Shown: positions 52,281 through 61,232, numbered from the stretch's first letter. The stretch is DNA of 64,000 bases from JAAYHG01 sp012735455 (GCA_050951365.1 JBMNIX010000008.1:1-64000), one strand, 5' to 3'. Notes: generated by a model not told the origin, from the sequence alone. A program made the numbers and translations.

Positions 52281-54269
52281 ATGAATGACGACCTTGCCCG
52301 TTATCGGGAAACATTTTTTGCCGAGGCTAGGGAACATCTGGAGGAGCTTAATGACGGACTGTTAGCTTTAGAAAAGGACCCAAGTGCTCCGGGTGTTATT
52401 AATACTGTCTTTCGTGCAGCGCACACCATTAAGGGAATGGCTGCCACGATGGGTTTTCAGACCATAAGCACCCTGACGCACAAGATGGAGGATGTACTGG
52501 ACAAACTGCGTGCTGGTACACTGCAGATGATGCCGGAACTCTTCGATGTCTTGTTTCATGCCGTGGACACCCTAGAGAGCATTCTCAGTACCGCCCAAAC
52601 TGAGGACGAGCCACCCTTGAGTTGCTTGAACGAGGTTCTACCGAAGTTGGAAGGGTGGCTGGGGACTGACTTAAGAAAGGTAACGCCGACTGCAGCCAGC
52701 CTTCAAGCCGTAGAGGAGGACTTGAGCTCCTATGAAAAGAACGTGGTGGCAGCTGCCCAGAGTCGTGGCTATAAAGCCTTCATGATAACCGTGACCCTCT
52801 CTCCTGACTGCCTTATGAAAGGGGTACGTGCCTTTCTTGTTTTTCAGAAGTTGGAGGCGTGCGGCGAAGTTCTGCGCGCTGAGCCGCCGGTGGAGGATTT
52901 AGAGGAGGAGAAGTTTGGCGATAGTTTCCGTCTCTTATACGTTACACAGAGGAGTGTTGAGGAGATAAACACTCTGTTACTTGGTGTTAGTGATGTAAGG
53001 ACGGTGGAGATAAATGAGCTTGTTCTCCGATCCGCAGCCTCAACTGGCAAAGAACTACAACCGGCGGTTGAAGAAAGACAGCGTCACCTCTCAACCCAGA
53101 CAGTGCGTATTGATATTCATCGTCTGGACAACTTGATGAACCTGGTGGGAGAGTTGGTAATTACGAAGACGCGCCTGGATCAGCTATTGCTGGCGCACTC
53201 ATCTCCTGAGCTGGAGGAGACCCTGAAGTCTCTAACTAGGGTGGCAGGTGGCCTACAAGATGCGGTTATGAAGGCGCGTATGGTACCACTAGCGCAGGTT
53301 TTTAATCGCTTTCCCAGGATGGTTCGGGACTTGGCGCGCGAGTTAGGAAAACAGGTGGATTTTCTGATCGAAGGTGAAGAGACAGAGCTTGATCGCAGCG
53401 TTATAGACGAAATCGGTGATCCCTTGGTTCACTTGCTTAGAAACGCAGTTGATCATGGGATTGAGCCGCAGACGACGCGCGCTGCGAACGGTAAGAACCC
53501 TATGGGCCGCATACGGCTTTCGGCCTGCTATGAAGGAAACCACGTGCTTATTGCGGTAGAGGATGACGGCGAAGGAATTAGCCGTAGTGCTGTACTGGCC
53601 AAAGCGAAAGAACGAGGACTACTTGGAAGCCGAGAAGGCGAAGAGCTGAATGACCAGGAGGTTTACCGCTTACTCTTCCTACCGGGTTTTTCCACTTCTA
53701 AGACTGTCTCGGATGTTTCTGGTCGGGGTGTCGGATTAGATGTGGTGGAGAGCAAGATCGAATCCCTGGGTGGGAGTGTAGAGGTTCGGTCGCGTCACGG
53801 CGAGGGCACCCGTTTCACTATTCGCCTACCTTTGACGTTGGCCATAATTCAGGCCTTACTAGTGAACTTGGGCACTGAAACCTATGCCATCCCCTTAGAA
53901 GGCGTGGAAGAGATTCAGGTAGTCGCGAAGGAAGACGTTAAGCTGGTTCGGCAGCGTCAGGTGATACTCTTAAGAGGGGAAGTAGTACCCTTAGTCTGTT
54001 TGGGGCCCCTCCTTGGTTGTGTCGCTGAGTCCGAAGACACAGAAGATATCTCGGTGGTGGTGGTACGTGGTGACACTGGCCGCGCGGGGTTAGTTGTAAG
54101 TGGACTTGTTGGGCAGCGGGAAATCGTGATTAAGTCTTTGGGACGTTTTCTTGGCAATGTGGCTGGTATTGGCGGGGCAACAATCCTGGGTGATGGGCGT
54201 GTGGCCCTAATCCTAGATCCGAGCGGAATCCTGGCCTTGGCAGCCGAGGAAAACCGCTTTGCCTCATAA
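52281..54269 (+). CDS. cheA: Chemotaxis sensor kinase CheA
   Basis: CheA of about 662 residues has P1 with phosphoacceptor H48 (RAAHTIKGMAATMGF), P2 (about 170-255), P3 dimerisation helices (IDIHRLDNLMNLVGELVITKTRLDQL), and a P4 ATPase with N box HLLRNAVDHGIEP, G1 DDGEGISR and G2 SGRGVGLDVV. A P5 CheW-like domain ends at FAS. The ATG at 52281 after AAAGGAG is the start; a longer frame from 52158 overlaps cheB. Confidence 0.95.
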   Translation: MNDDLARYRETFFAEAREHLEELNDGLLALEKDPSAPGVINTVFRAAHTIKGMAATMGFQTISTLTHKMEDVLDKLRAGTLQMMPELFDVLFHAVDTLESILSTAQTEDEPPLSCLNEVLPKLEGWLGTDLRKVTPTAASLQAVEEDLSSYEKNVVAAAQSRGYKAFMITVTLSPDCLMKGVRAFLVFQKLEACGEVLRAEPPVEDLEEEKFGDSFRLLYVTQRSVEEINTLLLGVSDVRTVEINELVLRSAASTGKELQPAVEERQRHLSTQTVRIDIHRLDNLMNLVGELVITKTRLDQLLLAHSSPELEETLKSLTRVAGGLQDAVMKARMVPLAQVFNRFPRMVRDLARELGKQVDFLIEGEETELDRSVIDEIGDPLVHLLRNAVDHGIEPQTTRAANGKNPMGRIRLSACYEGNHVLIAVEDDGEGISRSAVLAKAKERGLLGSREGEELNDQEVYRLLFLPGFSTSKTVSDVSGRGVGLDVVESKIESLGGSVEVRSRHGEGTRFTIRLPLTLAIIQALLVNLGTETYAIPLEGVEEIQVVAKEDVKLVRQRQVILLRGEVVPLVCLGPLLGCVAESEDTEDISVVVVRGDTGRAGLVVSGLVGQREIVIKSLGRFLGNVAGIGGATILGDGRVALILDPSGILALAAEENRFAS

Positions 54270-54293
54270 ACGCAAACAAAGGGAGGAGATACT

Positions 54294-54779
54294 GTGCGGC
54301 GGCAGGAGCGTCAGTTGGTTGTTTTCTCCTTAGGGAACGAAGAGTACGGAGTGGATATCTTGCAGGTTCAGGAGATAAAGCGATTTTCAAGTATCACTCG
54401 TGTGCCCAATGCGCCCGCATTTGTAGAAGGTGTGATCAACCTGCGCGGCAACGTTATCCCGGTAATAGACCTGCATAAGCGTTTTGAGTTGGGCTCCTTC
54501 GTAGAGTCAGAGGATAGCCGTATTGTTATTGTGACTGTACAGGACTTAACGTTGGGCATAATGGTGGATTCAGTATCTGAGGTTATCACTCTGCCAGAGG
54601 AGGCTATTGCTCCACCTCCACCCTTAGTAGCTGGAATTGATGCCAGTTTCATCCACGGGATTGGCAAGTTGGAGGATAGGCTGTTGATACTGCTTAATAT
54701 GGATCGCATCCTGGGCTTGGAAGAAGTGGCAACGGCCAAGGAAATAGGGGCGGGCTATGTAGAGGGTGCCGCCCAGTGA
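54294..54779 (+). CDS. cheW: Chemotaxis coupling protein CheW
   Basis: The 161-residue CheW has VVFSLGNEEYGVDILQVQEIKRFSSITRVPNAPAFVEGVINLRGNVIPVIDLHKRF, the core coupling motif, and a C-terminal IHGIGKLEDRLLILLNMDRIL. It links receptors to CheA. The GTG at 54294 follows GGGAGGAG. Confidence 0.94.
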   Translation: MRRQERQLVVFSLGNEEYGVDILQVQEIKRFSSITRVPNAPAFVEGVINLRGNVIPVIDLHKRFELGSFVESEDSRIVIVTVQDLTLGIMVDSVSEVITLPEEAIAPPPPLVAGIDASFIHGIGKLEDRLLILLNMDRILGLEEVATAKEIGAGYVEGAAQ

Positions 54780-55390
54780 TAATGCCGTGGTCGGATCTCT
54801 ACTACGATATTTTGCGTGAGGTGGGGAACATTGGTGCTGGTAATGCTGCTACTGCCTTAGCCGAGCTAGTGGGGCAACCCATAACCATGAGGGTTCCCAG
54901 CGTTGTTTGGCTACCATTAAATGAGGTTGCAGCGCACTTGGGAGGTGCGGAAAAGCCAATAGCGGGCATTCTCATTGGAGTGGAAGGACAGGCACCAGGC
55001 ACGATACTTTTCGCTATACCCCTGGAGCAGGTGGCTGTGTTACTGGATGTACTCATGCCGGGCAGCATGCAGGGAGGTTACCCCTTGGGAGAATTGGAAT
55101 GCTCGGCCCTTTCGGAAATAGGTAACATTCTAGCCGGGGCGTATCTTAGCTCCCTTAGCAGTTTTACCCTGCTGAGTTTTCGCCACTCGGTACCCGCCTT
55201 GGCAATAGATATGGCCGGAGCGGTGTTGGACTATGTATTGGCTGAATTCGGATCCGTTGCTGACCAAGTGCTTCTTATTGAAAATCAGTTTGAATCTAGA
55301 GAACATGAAGTTACCAGCTACTTCTTCTTTGTACCTCGGCCGTCCACCCTAGAGAAGATTTTTAAAGCTTTGGGGGTGGAAACTGAGTGA
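54776..55390 (+). CDS. cheC: CheY-P phosphatase CheC
   Basis: The 204-residue protein has two phosphatase signature helices (LREVGNIGAGNAATALAELVGQP near 14-34; ECSALSEIGNILAGAYLSSLSSF near 106-128), each with the E...N pair. It dephosphorylates CheY-P, helped by CheD. It overlaps cheW by four bases (GTGA). Confidence 0.93.
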   Translation: MIMPWSDLYYDILREVGNIGAGNAATALAELVGQPITMRVPSVVWLPLNEVAAHLGGAEKPIAGILIGVEGQAPGTILFAIPLEQVAVLLDVLMPGSMQGGYPLGELECSALSEIGNILAGAYLSSLSSFTLLSFRHSVPALAIDMAGAVLDYVLAEFGSVADQVLLIENQFESREHEVTSYFFFVPRPSTLEKIFKALGVETE

Positions 55391-55867
55391 GGGAAGTGCA
55401 CCGGGTGGGAATGGCCGATCTGGCAGCAGCCCGGGTTCCAGTGGTGCTGTGCACTATTGGACTCGGCTCCTGTGTTGGTATAGCCCTCTATGACCGAGAG
55501 ACAAGAGTTGGTGGGTTGGCGCACATCATGCTGCCGCAAGCTGGGCTACGCGTTACCAACGCGGCGAAATTTGCCGATACAGCCCTACCGCTCCTGGTGG
55601 AAAAGATGGTTCACTTGGGTGCCCACCCCAAGCGATTAACGGCCAAAATTGCAGGTGGTGCCCAAATGTTCCAGCTGGCCGAACCCACTGAGACCATGCG
55701 GATCGGTGAGCGTAACACAGAAGCCGTTTTGGCTTGGTTAAGGGCGGCCAACATACCGGTGCTTGCCCAAGATACCGGTGGTAACTGGGGACGGACCGTG
55801 GAGTTTGATACCGCGAACGGCGAACTCTTGGGTGAAAACCATTGCGCGCGGGATAAAGCGGCTATAA
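55387..55867 (+). CDS. cheD: Chemoreceptor glutamine deamidase CheD (frameshifted in this sequence)
   Basis: CheD has the catalytic Cys/His set: TIGLGSCVGIALYD (Cys) and GGLAHIMLPQ (His), with IAGGAQMF following. As given, the frame runs on to 55944 and overlaps the sigma gene by 50 bases with an atypical tail. Removing one G from GGG at 55830-55832 gives GELLVKTIARGIKRL and a TAA at 55865-55867, the normal CheD end (159 residues). It activates receptors and CheC. Confidence 0.9.
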
Positions 55868-55894
55868 CATCTGCTGGGTGGGGAGGAGAGGCTT

Positions 55895-56695
55895 GTGCCG
55901 TATCAAGAGCTTTGGCGGCGCTACAAGAAGCACCGTTCTCCTGAGGACTGGGAGCTGCTTGTAAGTCTGTATGCTCCGCTGGTCAAACAGGTGGCGGCGC
56001 GGCTAAGATTGGTACTTCCAGCCCATGTGGATTTTGACGACTTAGTGGGCAGTGGAGTCTTTGGTTTGCTCTCAGCTCTGGATCGTTTTGAACCAGAACG
56101 GGGCATAAAATTTGAAACTTTTGCCGCTGCCCGCATTCGTGGAGCCATTTTGGACGCACTTAGAGCAGCCGACTGGGCGCCACGCTCCCTCCGACAGGAG
56201 GAACGCCGCATTGCCGCGGTTTATGCAAGACTGGAGGCCAAGCTTGGGCGTCCAGCTTCAGCACCTGAGGTGTGTCGGGAGCTGGGCTGGACACTGAAAG
56301 AGCTCAAAGCGCACGAACGCGAGCTAAACCAGGCGGCGCTCCTTTCTTTAGATGCGGTTCTCAAGGGGCCAGAAATAGGTGAAGAGGTCAACCTGGGGGC
56401 TAGAATTGCTTCGGAGCAGGGCGATCCCGAACAAGCCTTAAGTGAGGCCGAGAAGAAACGACTGGTTGCCCAGGCTGTAGCAGAACTGCCCGAGAAGGAG
56501 AAACTGGTGATTGCCCTCTACTACTATGAAGAGCTGAACATCAAGGAAATCGCTCGTGTTCTCAAGGTGACAGAGTCCCGTATATCCCAGCTACATACCC
56601 GCGCTCTGTTGCGCCTTAGAGGTAAGCTCTCCAATTACCGGGACGAGTTAGACCTGATGGCGCGACAAAAGAGCCGGCAGTCAGCAGCGCGCTAG
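55895..56695 (+). CDS. sigD: RNA polymerase sigma-28 factor (FliA/SigD/WhiG)
   Basis: The 266-residue sigma factor has region 2 (LLVSLYAPLVKQVAARLRLVLPAHVDFDDLVGSGVFGLLSALDRFEPERGIKFETFAAARIRGAILDALRAADWAPRSLR), region 3 (RPASAPEVCRELGWTLKELKAHE) and region 4 (LPEKEKLVIALYYYEELNIKEIARVLKVTESRISQLHTRALLRLRGKL). It directs late flagellar genes. The GTG follows GGGGAGGAGAGG. It is the last gene of the operon with a clear function. Confidence 0.94.
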   Translation: MPYQELWRRYKKHRSPEDWELLVSLYAPLVKQVAARLRLVLPAHVDFDDLVGSGVFGLLSALDRFEPERGIKFETFAAARIRGAILDALRAADWAPRSLRQEERRIAAVYARLEAKLGRPASAPEVCRELGWTLKELKAHERELNQAALLSLDAVLKGPEIGEEVNLGARIASEQGDPEQALSEAEKKRLVAQAVAELPEKEKLVIALYYYEELNIKEIARVLKVTESRISQLHTRALLRLRGKLSNYRDELDLMARQKSRQSAAR

Positions 56696-56725
56696 TTCAG
56701 CTATGGGGAAGAGCGGTGAGAACAA

Positions 56726-57034
56726 GTGGGAGTGCAAGGAATAGAGCTAAGAACCATTCTACCGCGTTCGGATGAGGTAAGCCACGTGCAGCGGCGGGGA
56801 GACGAAGGCTCAGCTCAGGAGCGTTTTGCTGCCCAGTTGAACCAGGAACTGTACGAGAAACGTCAAGGGGTAGGAGAGGCACCGAAAACTGAGGGAGAGC
56901 GCATTGACAACACGAGGCCGCGGCAGGGAAGTCCTAAGGAGCAACAAAAAAAGAAGGGCAGGCGTAGGCACCACAGGCAAGAGGTTTGCAGTCAAGACGG
57001 TGCCCGGGGACATAGGCTTGACGTGCGCGCGTGA
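56726..57034 (+). CDS. Conserved small charged protein after sigD
   Basis: The 102-residue protein is very basic and Gln/Arg/Lys-rich, with a C terminus HRLDVRA. Small proteins of this type with a terminal (I/L)D(I/V)R motif occur after the sigma-28 gene in several Clostridia. The function is unknown and no domain is recognised. The GTG start follows GAGCGGTGAG weakly. It overlaps nothing and is 30 bases after sigD. Confidence 0.6.
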   Translation: MGVQGIELRTILPRSDEVSHVQRRGDEGSAQERFAAQLNQELYEKRQGVGEAPKTEGERIDNTRPRQGSPKEQQKKKGRRRHHRQEVCSQDGARGHRLDVRA

Positions 57035-57048
57035 AGGAGGCTCGGGAA

Positions 57049-57507
57049 ATGAGCAGTATTGGGTCCTTGTTCTTGGCATTGGTGGCAGGTTACTTCGGCG
57101 GATGGCTGGCGCTCTCGTTGCACAAGGAAAAAAGGGAGCATGAGCTCAGGGTGGCTGTGGAAGAGCTGATAAGCGAACTGGCTGTGGCAGCCGAGGTGGC
57201 GAGCCAACGTGTGGAAGAAAAAATGAAGGAGATGGAAGGACTTCTAGCCTCCAACGCTACACTTTTTGTTGGACCCTCGGAGGAGGTAGAACTGCCGGGA
57301 GTAGAGCGAAAGCCCGATTCAGCTGTCTTCCTGAGAGACCATAACTTGGCTGCAGCCAAGAAAACCCCAGGGGAAATCTTTGGGGAGGATGTAAGGCAGA
57401 AAATCCTAGCGCTGGCGGCGCAAGGACAGGACCCTGTCTTAATAGCACAGGCGCTCAAGATTGGGCGGGGCGAGGTTGAATTGGTCCTTAATCTAGCCTC
57501 CAGGTAG
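57049..57507 (+). CDS. Membrane-anchored protein with coiled coil and C-terminal HTH-like domain (DUF6115-like)
   Basis: The 152-residue protein has one N-terminal membrane helix (SLFLALVAGYFGGWLALSL), a coiled coil (about 22-70) and a C-terminal short helical domain EDVRQKILALAAQGQDPVLIAQALKIGRGEVELVLNL that resembles a HTH (DUF6115). Such genes occur at the end of fla operons in Firmicutes. The function is unknown. The ATG follows GAAGGAGG. Confidence 0.65.
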   Translation: MSSIGSLFLALVAGYFGGWLALSLHKEKREHELRVAVEELISELAVAAEVASQRVEEKMKEMEGLLASNATLFVGPSEEVELPGVERKPDSAVFLRDHNLAAAKKTPGEIFGEDVRQKILALAAQGQDPVLIAQALKIGRGEVELVLNLASR

Positions 57508-57611
57508 CTCACAGATATCATTGGCTACAAGCTCAGTTTCCTTACACAGCTTCTACTGGTTGGTAATAATGCCGCTGCAGGAAGGCATAATATACCAGGA
57601 GGTGGTGGCGT

Positions 57612-58133
57612 GTGACGGGAACGAGGAGAGACCGCTCTTATTTAATAGGGCTTTTGGTAGGGAGTAGTCTCGGGATAGTTTTGTCTGCGGTGATTCTTGC
57701 GTTTCTTCTGCACAATGGTGTGACTGTTAGGTTAGAGGCGCAGACTTTGGCCCAATCGCTGGCCCTCCAAGCTGAGGAGAGGTTGCTATTTCACATGCCC
57801 TCGCTCTTGGGTGAAGCGCGCAAGAGGGTGCCGGACTTGGTACGGCCGGAACTTAAGCGGCGCCTAGAGGCCGCCAAGATCGAGTTTTACGGAGTGAGTA
57901 TTAGTGTTCCACCAGAGTCATTGGGAGGACTAGAGAATTACTTGGTAGGACTGGTAGAACAAACGGTGGGCAAATTACTCGACGGCTTTTTCGATGACTT
58001 TAGGGCAGGTGGGAGCAGAGCTCCCCTCGAGGCAGCTTTAGCTGAGGTGCTCTGTACAGAACTCGGAGGCAAGGTCCTGAATGTAACACTGTTTAGTCTT
58101 TGGTCCGTGCCGGTTACTCTCGTAGTTGAATGA
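57612..58133 (+). CDS. Membrane-anchored protein of unknown function
   Basis: The 173-residue protein has one N-terminal membrane helix (SYLIGLLVGSSLGIVLSAVILAFLL, about 9-33) and an extracytoplasmic part with no recognised domain. The GTG start is preceded by CAGGAGGTGGTGG. It is the last gene before the rpsB promoter. Confidence 0.6.
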   Translation: MTGTRRDRSYLIGLLVGSSLGIVLSAVILAFLLHNGVTVRLEAQTLAQSLALQAEERLLFHMPSLLGEARKRVPDLVRPELKRRLEAAKIEFYGVSISVPPESLGGLENYLVGLVEQTVGKLLDGFFDDFRAGGSRAPLEAALAEVLCTELGGKVLNVTLFSLWSVPVTLVVE

Positions 58134-58156
58134 ATTCTATTGCCGCTGTGCTGATA

Positions 58157-58185
58157 TTGCTAAGGCCGGGAATCTATGGTATACT
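58157..58185 (+). promoter_or_regulatory. Sigma-A promoter of the rpsB operon
   Basis: TTGCTA (58157-58162), 17 bases, TATACT (58180-58185). It leaves a leader of about 93 nt before rpsB that may hold the S2 autoregulatory site, but I cannot define its structure. Confidence 0.8.
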
Positions 58186-58284
58186 ACTTCCGGCTAGAAC
58201 ACACGCTCCTTGACTTGGCTGGGGGTGCCTCTTGGTCCTGGCTGGGAACGAAGGGGGCGGAGGCAAAACGTGAGGAGGTTTAGA

Positions 58285-58999
58285 ATGTCAGTAATCACCA
58301 TGAAACAGCTTTTGGAATCCGGGTGTTCATTTTGGGCACCAGACCAGACGCTGGAACCCGAAGATGGCAGAGTACATCTTTACCGAGCGCAACGGCATCT
58401 ACATCATTGACCTACAGAAAACAGTACGCAAGGTGGAAGAGGCGTACAATTTTGTTCGCGACCTGGCTGCGCAAGGTGGCTCGATTCTTTTTGTCGGCAC
58501 GAAGAAACAGGCTCAAGAGTCAATCCGAGAAGAAGCTGAACGCTGTGGGATGTATTACGTTAATGTTCGTTGGCTTGGTGGGATGTTGACCAACTACCAG
58601 ACTATAAAGAGACGCATCAATCGCCTTACTGAGTTGGAGAAGATGGAAGAGGACGGCACACTTTCGGTACTGCCCAAAAAAGAAGTCATGCAGCTTATGG
58701 CAGAGAAAGAGCGGCTGAATAAGTATCTCGGTGGGATAAAGGATATGCCCGGGCTACCGCAGGCAATCTATGTGGTAGACCCGCGGAAAGAGAGAATAGC
58801 TGTAGCCGAAGCACGAAAATTAGGTATTCCCATCGTTGCTATTGTGGACACTAACTGTGATCCAGATGAAGTGGATTATATCATCCCTGGGAATGATGAT
58901 GCCATTCGGGCGGTAAAATTGCTCACCAGCAAGATAGCTGATGCGGTGCTTGAAGGGAAGCAGGGCGAACAAGCTGCGGAAGCGGTAGAGGCTGAGTGA
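58285..58999 (+). CDS. rpsB: 30S ribosomal protein S2 (frameshifted in this sequence)
   Basis: The gene starts at the ATG 58285 after GAGGAGG (MSVITMKQLLESG). One extra G in GGG at 58321-58323 breaks it; with it removed the text continues VHFGHQTRRWNPKMAEYIFTERNGIYIIDLQKT, the universal S2 N terminus. The rest (LFVGTKKQAQ, VNVRWLGGMLTNYQTI, GIPIVAIVDTNCDPDEVDYIIPGNDDAIRA) is intact. The corrected length is 237 residues. An essential gene broken in this way must be a sequence error. Confidence 0.93.
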
Positions 59000-59005
59000 G
59001 GGATG

Positions 59006-59039
59006 AGGTAAGGGTGGAGGGGCGGGACGGCCCTTACCT
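59006..59039 (+). terminator. Hairpin in the rpsB-tsf gap
   Basis: AGGTAAGGG pairs with CCCTTACCT (9 bp), followed by a pyrimidine-rich tail (GCCCTTTCCTTTTATT). It may be an attenuator lowering tsf relative to rpsB. Confidence 0.6.
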
Positions 59040-59075
59040 GCCCTTTCCTTTTATTATGTGAGGAGGTACAAGCTA

Positions 59076-59678
59076 GTGGCAATAACAGCTGAGATGGTTA
59101 AGGAACTGAGGACAAAAACAGGTGCAGGTATGATGGATTGCAAGCGAGCTCTCCAAGAAACGAATGGTGACATGGAAAAGGCCATTGAGTACCTGCGTGA
59201 AAAGGGCTTGGCTGCAGCAGCAAAGAGAGCGGGAAGAGCTGCAGCTGAAGGTGTGATTGAGGCTTACATTCATTTAGGAGAGAAACTAGGTGTGCTGGTT
59301 GAGGTGAATTGCGAGACGGACTTTGTGGCACGCACCCCCGAGTTTAAGGAGTTTGCCCGAGACATAGCTATGCAAGTAGCTGCTGCCAACCCACAGTACG
59401 TGAGCCCGGACGATATACCGCAAGAGGTTTTAGACAAAGAAAGAGAGATTCTTCGGGCCCAGACTCTGAACGAAGGCAAGCCTGAAAAGGTAGTTGACCG
59501 CATTGTGGAGGGCCGCCTGGAAAAGTTCCGGGAAGAGGTGTGCCTGTTGGAACAGCCTTTCATCAAGGACCCGGAGAAAAAGGTCAAGGATCTTTTAACG
59601 GAGAAAATAGCCCGCATTGGCGAGAACATAATCATCCGTCGTTTTGTGCGTTTCCAGTTAGGCGAGACTCAAGGATAG
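59076..59678 (+). CDS. tsf: Elongation factor Ts
   Basis: EF-Ts of about 200 residues: EMVKELRTKTGAGMMDCKRALQETNGDMEKAIEYLREKGLAAAAKRAGRAAAEG (the EF-Tu-binding core) and LVEVNCETDFVARTPEF. It is short, as in Firmicutes of this group, lacking the second coiled-coil subdomain. The GTG at 59076 follows GAGGAGGT by 8 bases. Confidence 0.95.
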   Translation: MAITAEMVKELRTKTGAGMMDCKRALQETNGDMEKAIEYLREKGLAAAAKRAGRAAAEGVIEAYIHLGEKLGVLVEVNCETDFVARTPEFKEFARDIAMQVAAANPQYVSPDDIPQEVLDKEREILRAQTLNEGKPEKVVDRIVEGRLEKFREEVCLLEQPFIKDPEKKVKDLLTEKIARIGENIIIRRFVRFQLGETQG

Positions 59679-59720
59679 CCCGTAGAAACAGGTTCGATTT
59701 CGCACCTAGGGGGAGCTCCA

Positions 59721-60461
59721 ATGCTGAAACCTAAGTACCGTCGGGTTATCCTGAAGCTTAGCGGCGAGGCTTTGGCGGGCCAACGCGGCTTCGGTCTTGA
59801 TCCACAGGTAATCAAGAACATAGCCCACGAAGTTAAGGAAGTTCACGACCTCGGAGTAGAGGTAGGCATAGTAGTCGGCGGCGGCAATATTTGGCGCGGC
59901 ATTGCGGGTAGTGCCATGGGGATTGACCGTGCTACGGCCGATTACATGGGGATGCTGGCCACGGTGATCAATTCTTTAGCCTTGCAGGGCGCCCTAGAGA
60001 ACGCTGGCGTGGATACGCGTGTTCAAACGGCCATTGATATGCGCTCGGTGGCGGAGCCATACATCCGCCGTCGGGCAATACGACACCTAGAGAAAGAACG
60101 GGTAGTTATTTTTGCTGCTGGTACAGGTAATCCTTACTTCAGCACCGATACCACGGCGGCTTTGCGAGCGGCCGAAATCGAGGCCGAGGTCATTCTGATG
60201 GCCAAACGTGTGGATGGTGTTTACGACTCAGATCCTCTGCAGAATCCTGAAGCGAAAAAATTTACGGAGTTGGCCTTTAGCGACGTTCTGAATCAGGAAT
60301 TGGGTGTTATGGACTCGACTGCTGCTTCGTTATGTCGCGACAACAATATTCCTTTGGTTGTGTTTGGGCTCTCTACGCCTGGTAATATTAGGCGCGCTGT
60401 CATGGGCGAGAGTATCGGAACATTTGTAGGGGGGGAAGCAAATGGCAACCGGATCGATTGA
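59721..60461 (+). CDS. pyrH: UMP kinase
   Basis: The 246-residue protein has KLSGEALAGQRGFGLD, GIVVGGGNIWRG, TDTTAALRAAEIEAEVILMAKRVDGVYDSDP and LVVFGLSTPGNIRRAVMGE, the bacterial UMP kinase motifs. It makes UDP from UMP. Its end overlaps frr by 20 bases. Confidence 0.96.
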   Translation: MLKPKYRRVILKLSGEALAGQRGFGLDPQVIKNIAHEVKEVHDLGVEVGIVVGGGNIWRGIAGSAMGIDRATADYMGMLATVINSLALQGALENAGVDTRVQTAIDMRSVAEPYIRRRAIRHLEKERVVIFAAGTGNPYFSTDTTAALRAAEIEAEVILMAKRVDGVYDSDPLQNPEAKKFTELAFSDVLNQELGVMDSTAASLCRDNNIPLVVFGLSTPGNIRRAVMGESIGTFVGGEANGNRID

Positions 60462-61002
60462 ACATGAAGCCGAAGGAAAAATGAAGAAGACGTTGGAGAG
60501 CTTACGAAAGGACCTGGCCTCCCTAAGGGCGGGTAGAGCAACCCCAGCACTGTTGGACAAGGTGAGTGTAGACTACTATGGTAGCCCGACCCCAGTTAAC
60601 CAAGTGGCCAACATTTCCATTCCGGAACCGCGTCTCCTGGTGATCCAACCATGGGAGCGCAGCATGATTGGAGCCATTGAGAAAGCTATCTTGAAATCCG
60701 ATCTCGGGCTAACCCCATCTTCTGACGGAGTTGTTATACGACTGACCATTCCCCAACTCACGGAGGAGCGGCGGCGTGAACTTAGCCGGGTAGTAAGAAA
60801 GAAGGCCGAGGAGGCTAAGGTTGCTATTCGCAACATACGCCGTGAGGCCAATGATAGTCTGAAAAAACTTCAAAAAGAAGGCTCTATTTCTGAGGATGAA
60901 GAGAAGAAACGACAGGAAGATATACAAAAACTAACGGACAACTATACCCGGGAAATAGATGGTGTGGCCCAAGCGAAAGAAAAAGAGATCATGAGCATAT
61001 GA
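60442..61002 (+). CDS. frr: Ribosome recycling factor
   Basis: RRF of 186 residues: DLASLRAGRATPALLDKVSVDYYGSPTPVNQVANISIPEPRLLVIQPWE and the C-terminal helix bundle (RRREANDSLKKLQKEGSISEDEEKKRQEDIQKLTD-like). It frees ribosomes after termination. Confidence 0.96.
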   Translation: MATGSIEHEAEGKMKKTLESLRKDLASLRAGRATPALLDKVSVDYYGSPTPVNQVANISIPEPRLLVIQPWERSMIGAIEKAILKSDLGLTPSSDGVVIRLTIPQLTEERRRELSRVVRKKAEEAKVAIRNIRREANDSLKKLQKEGSISEDEEKKRQEDIQKLTDNYTREIDGVAQAKEKEIMSI

Positions 61003-61232
61003 GTAATACTGAAAGACCTCTGCCAAATGTTCTGGCCTACCCACTGGCAGAGGCCCGGAAGCTACTTGAAGACTCTGGTTATGTTGTCCGATGTGTTAGA
61101 GAGACAGCGGCACCCAATGTGAGGACGGGGAGTTCTTCCCTCCGTGTTGCCAGGGTGAGGTTTGACGAGGAAAAAGTGGACCTGGTTGTGGTGGCAGCCG
61201 AACCAGAGACGATGTTACAGAGGGCCCCCTGA
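60999..61232 (+). CDS. Small PASTA-like protein
   Basis: The 77-residue protein has LPNVLAYPLAEARKLLEDSGYVVRCVRETAAPN and a strand-like end RVARVRFDEEKVDLVVVAAEP. This resembles a single PASTA-type fold (P-N-V-x...A...L...G). It overlaps frr by four bases and precedes uppS. The function is unknown; the recurring place in related operons suggests a real gene. Confidence 0.65.
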   Translation: MSNTERPLPNVLAYPLAEARKLLEDSGYVVRCVRETAAPNVRTGSSSLRVARVRFDEEKVDLVVVAAEPETMLQRAP

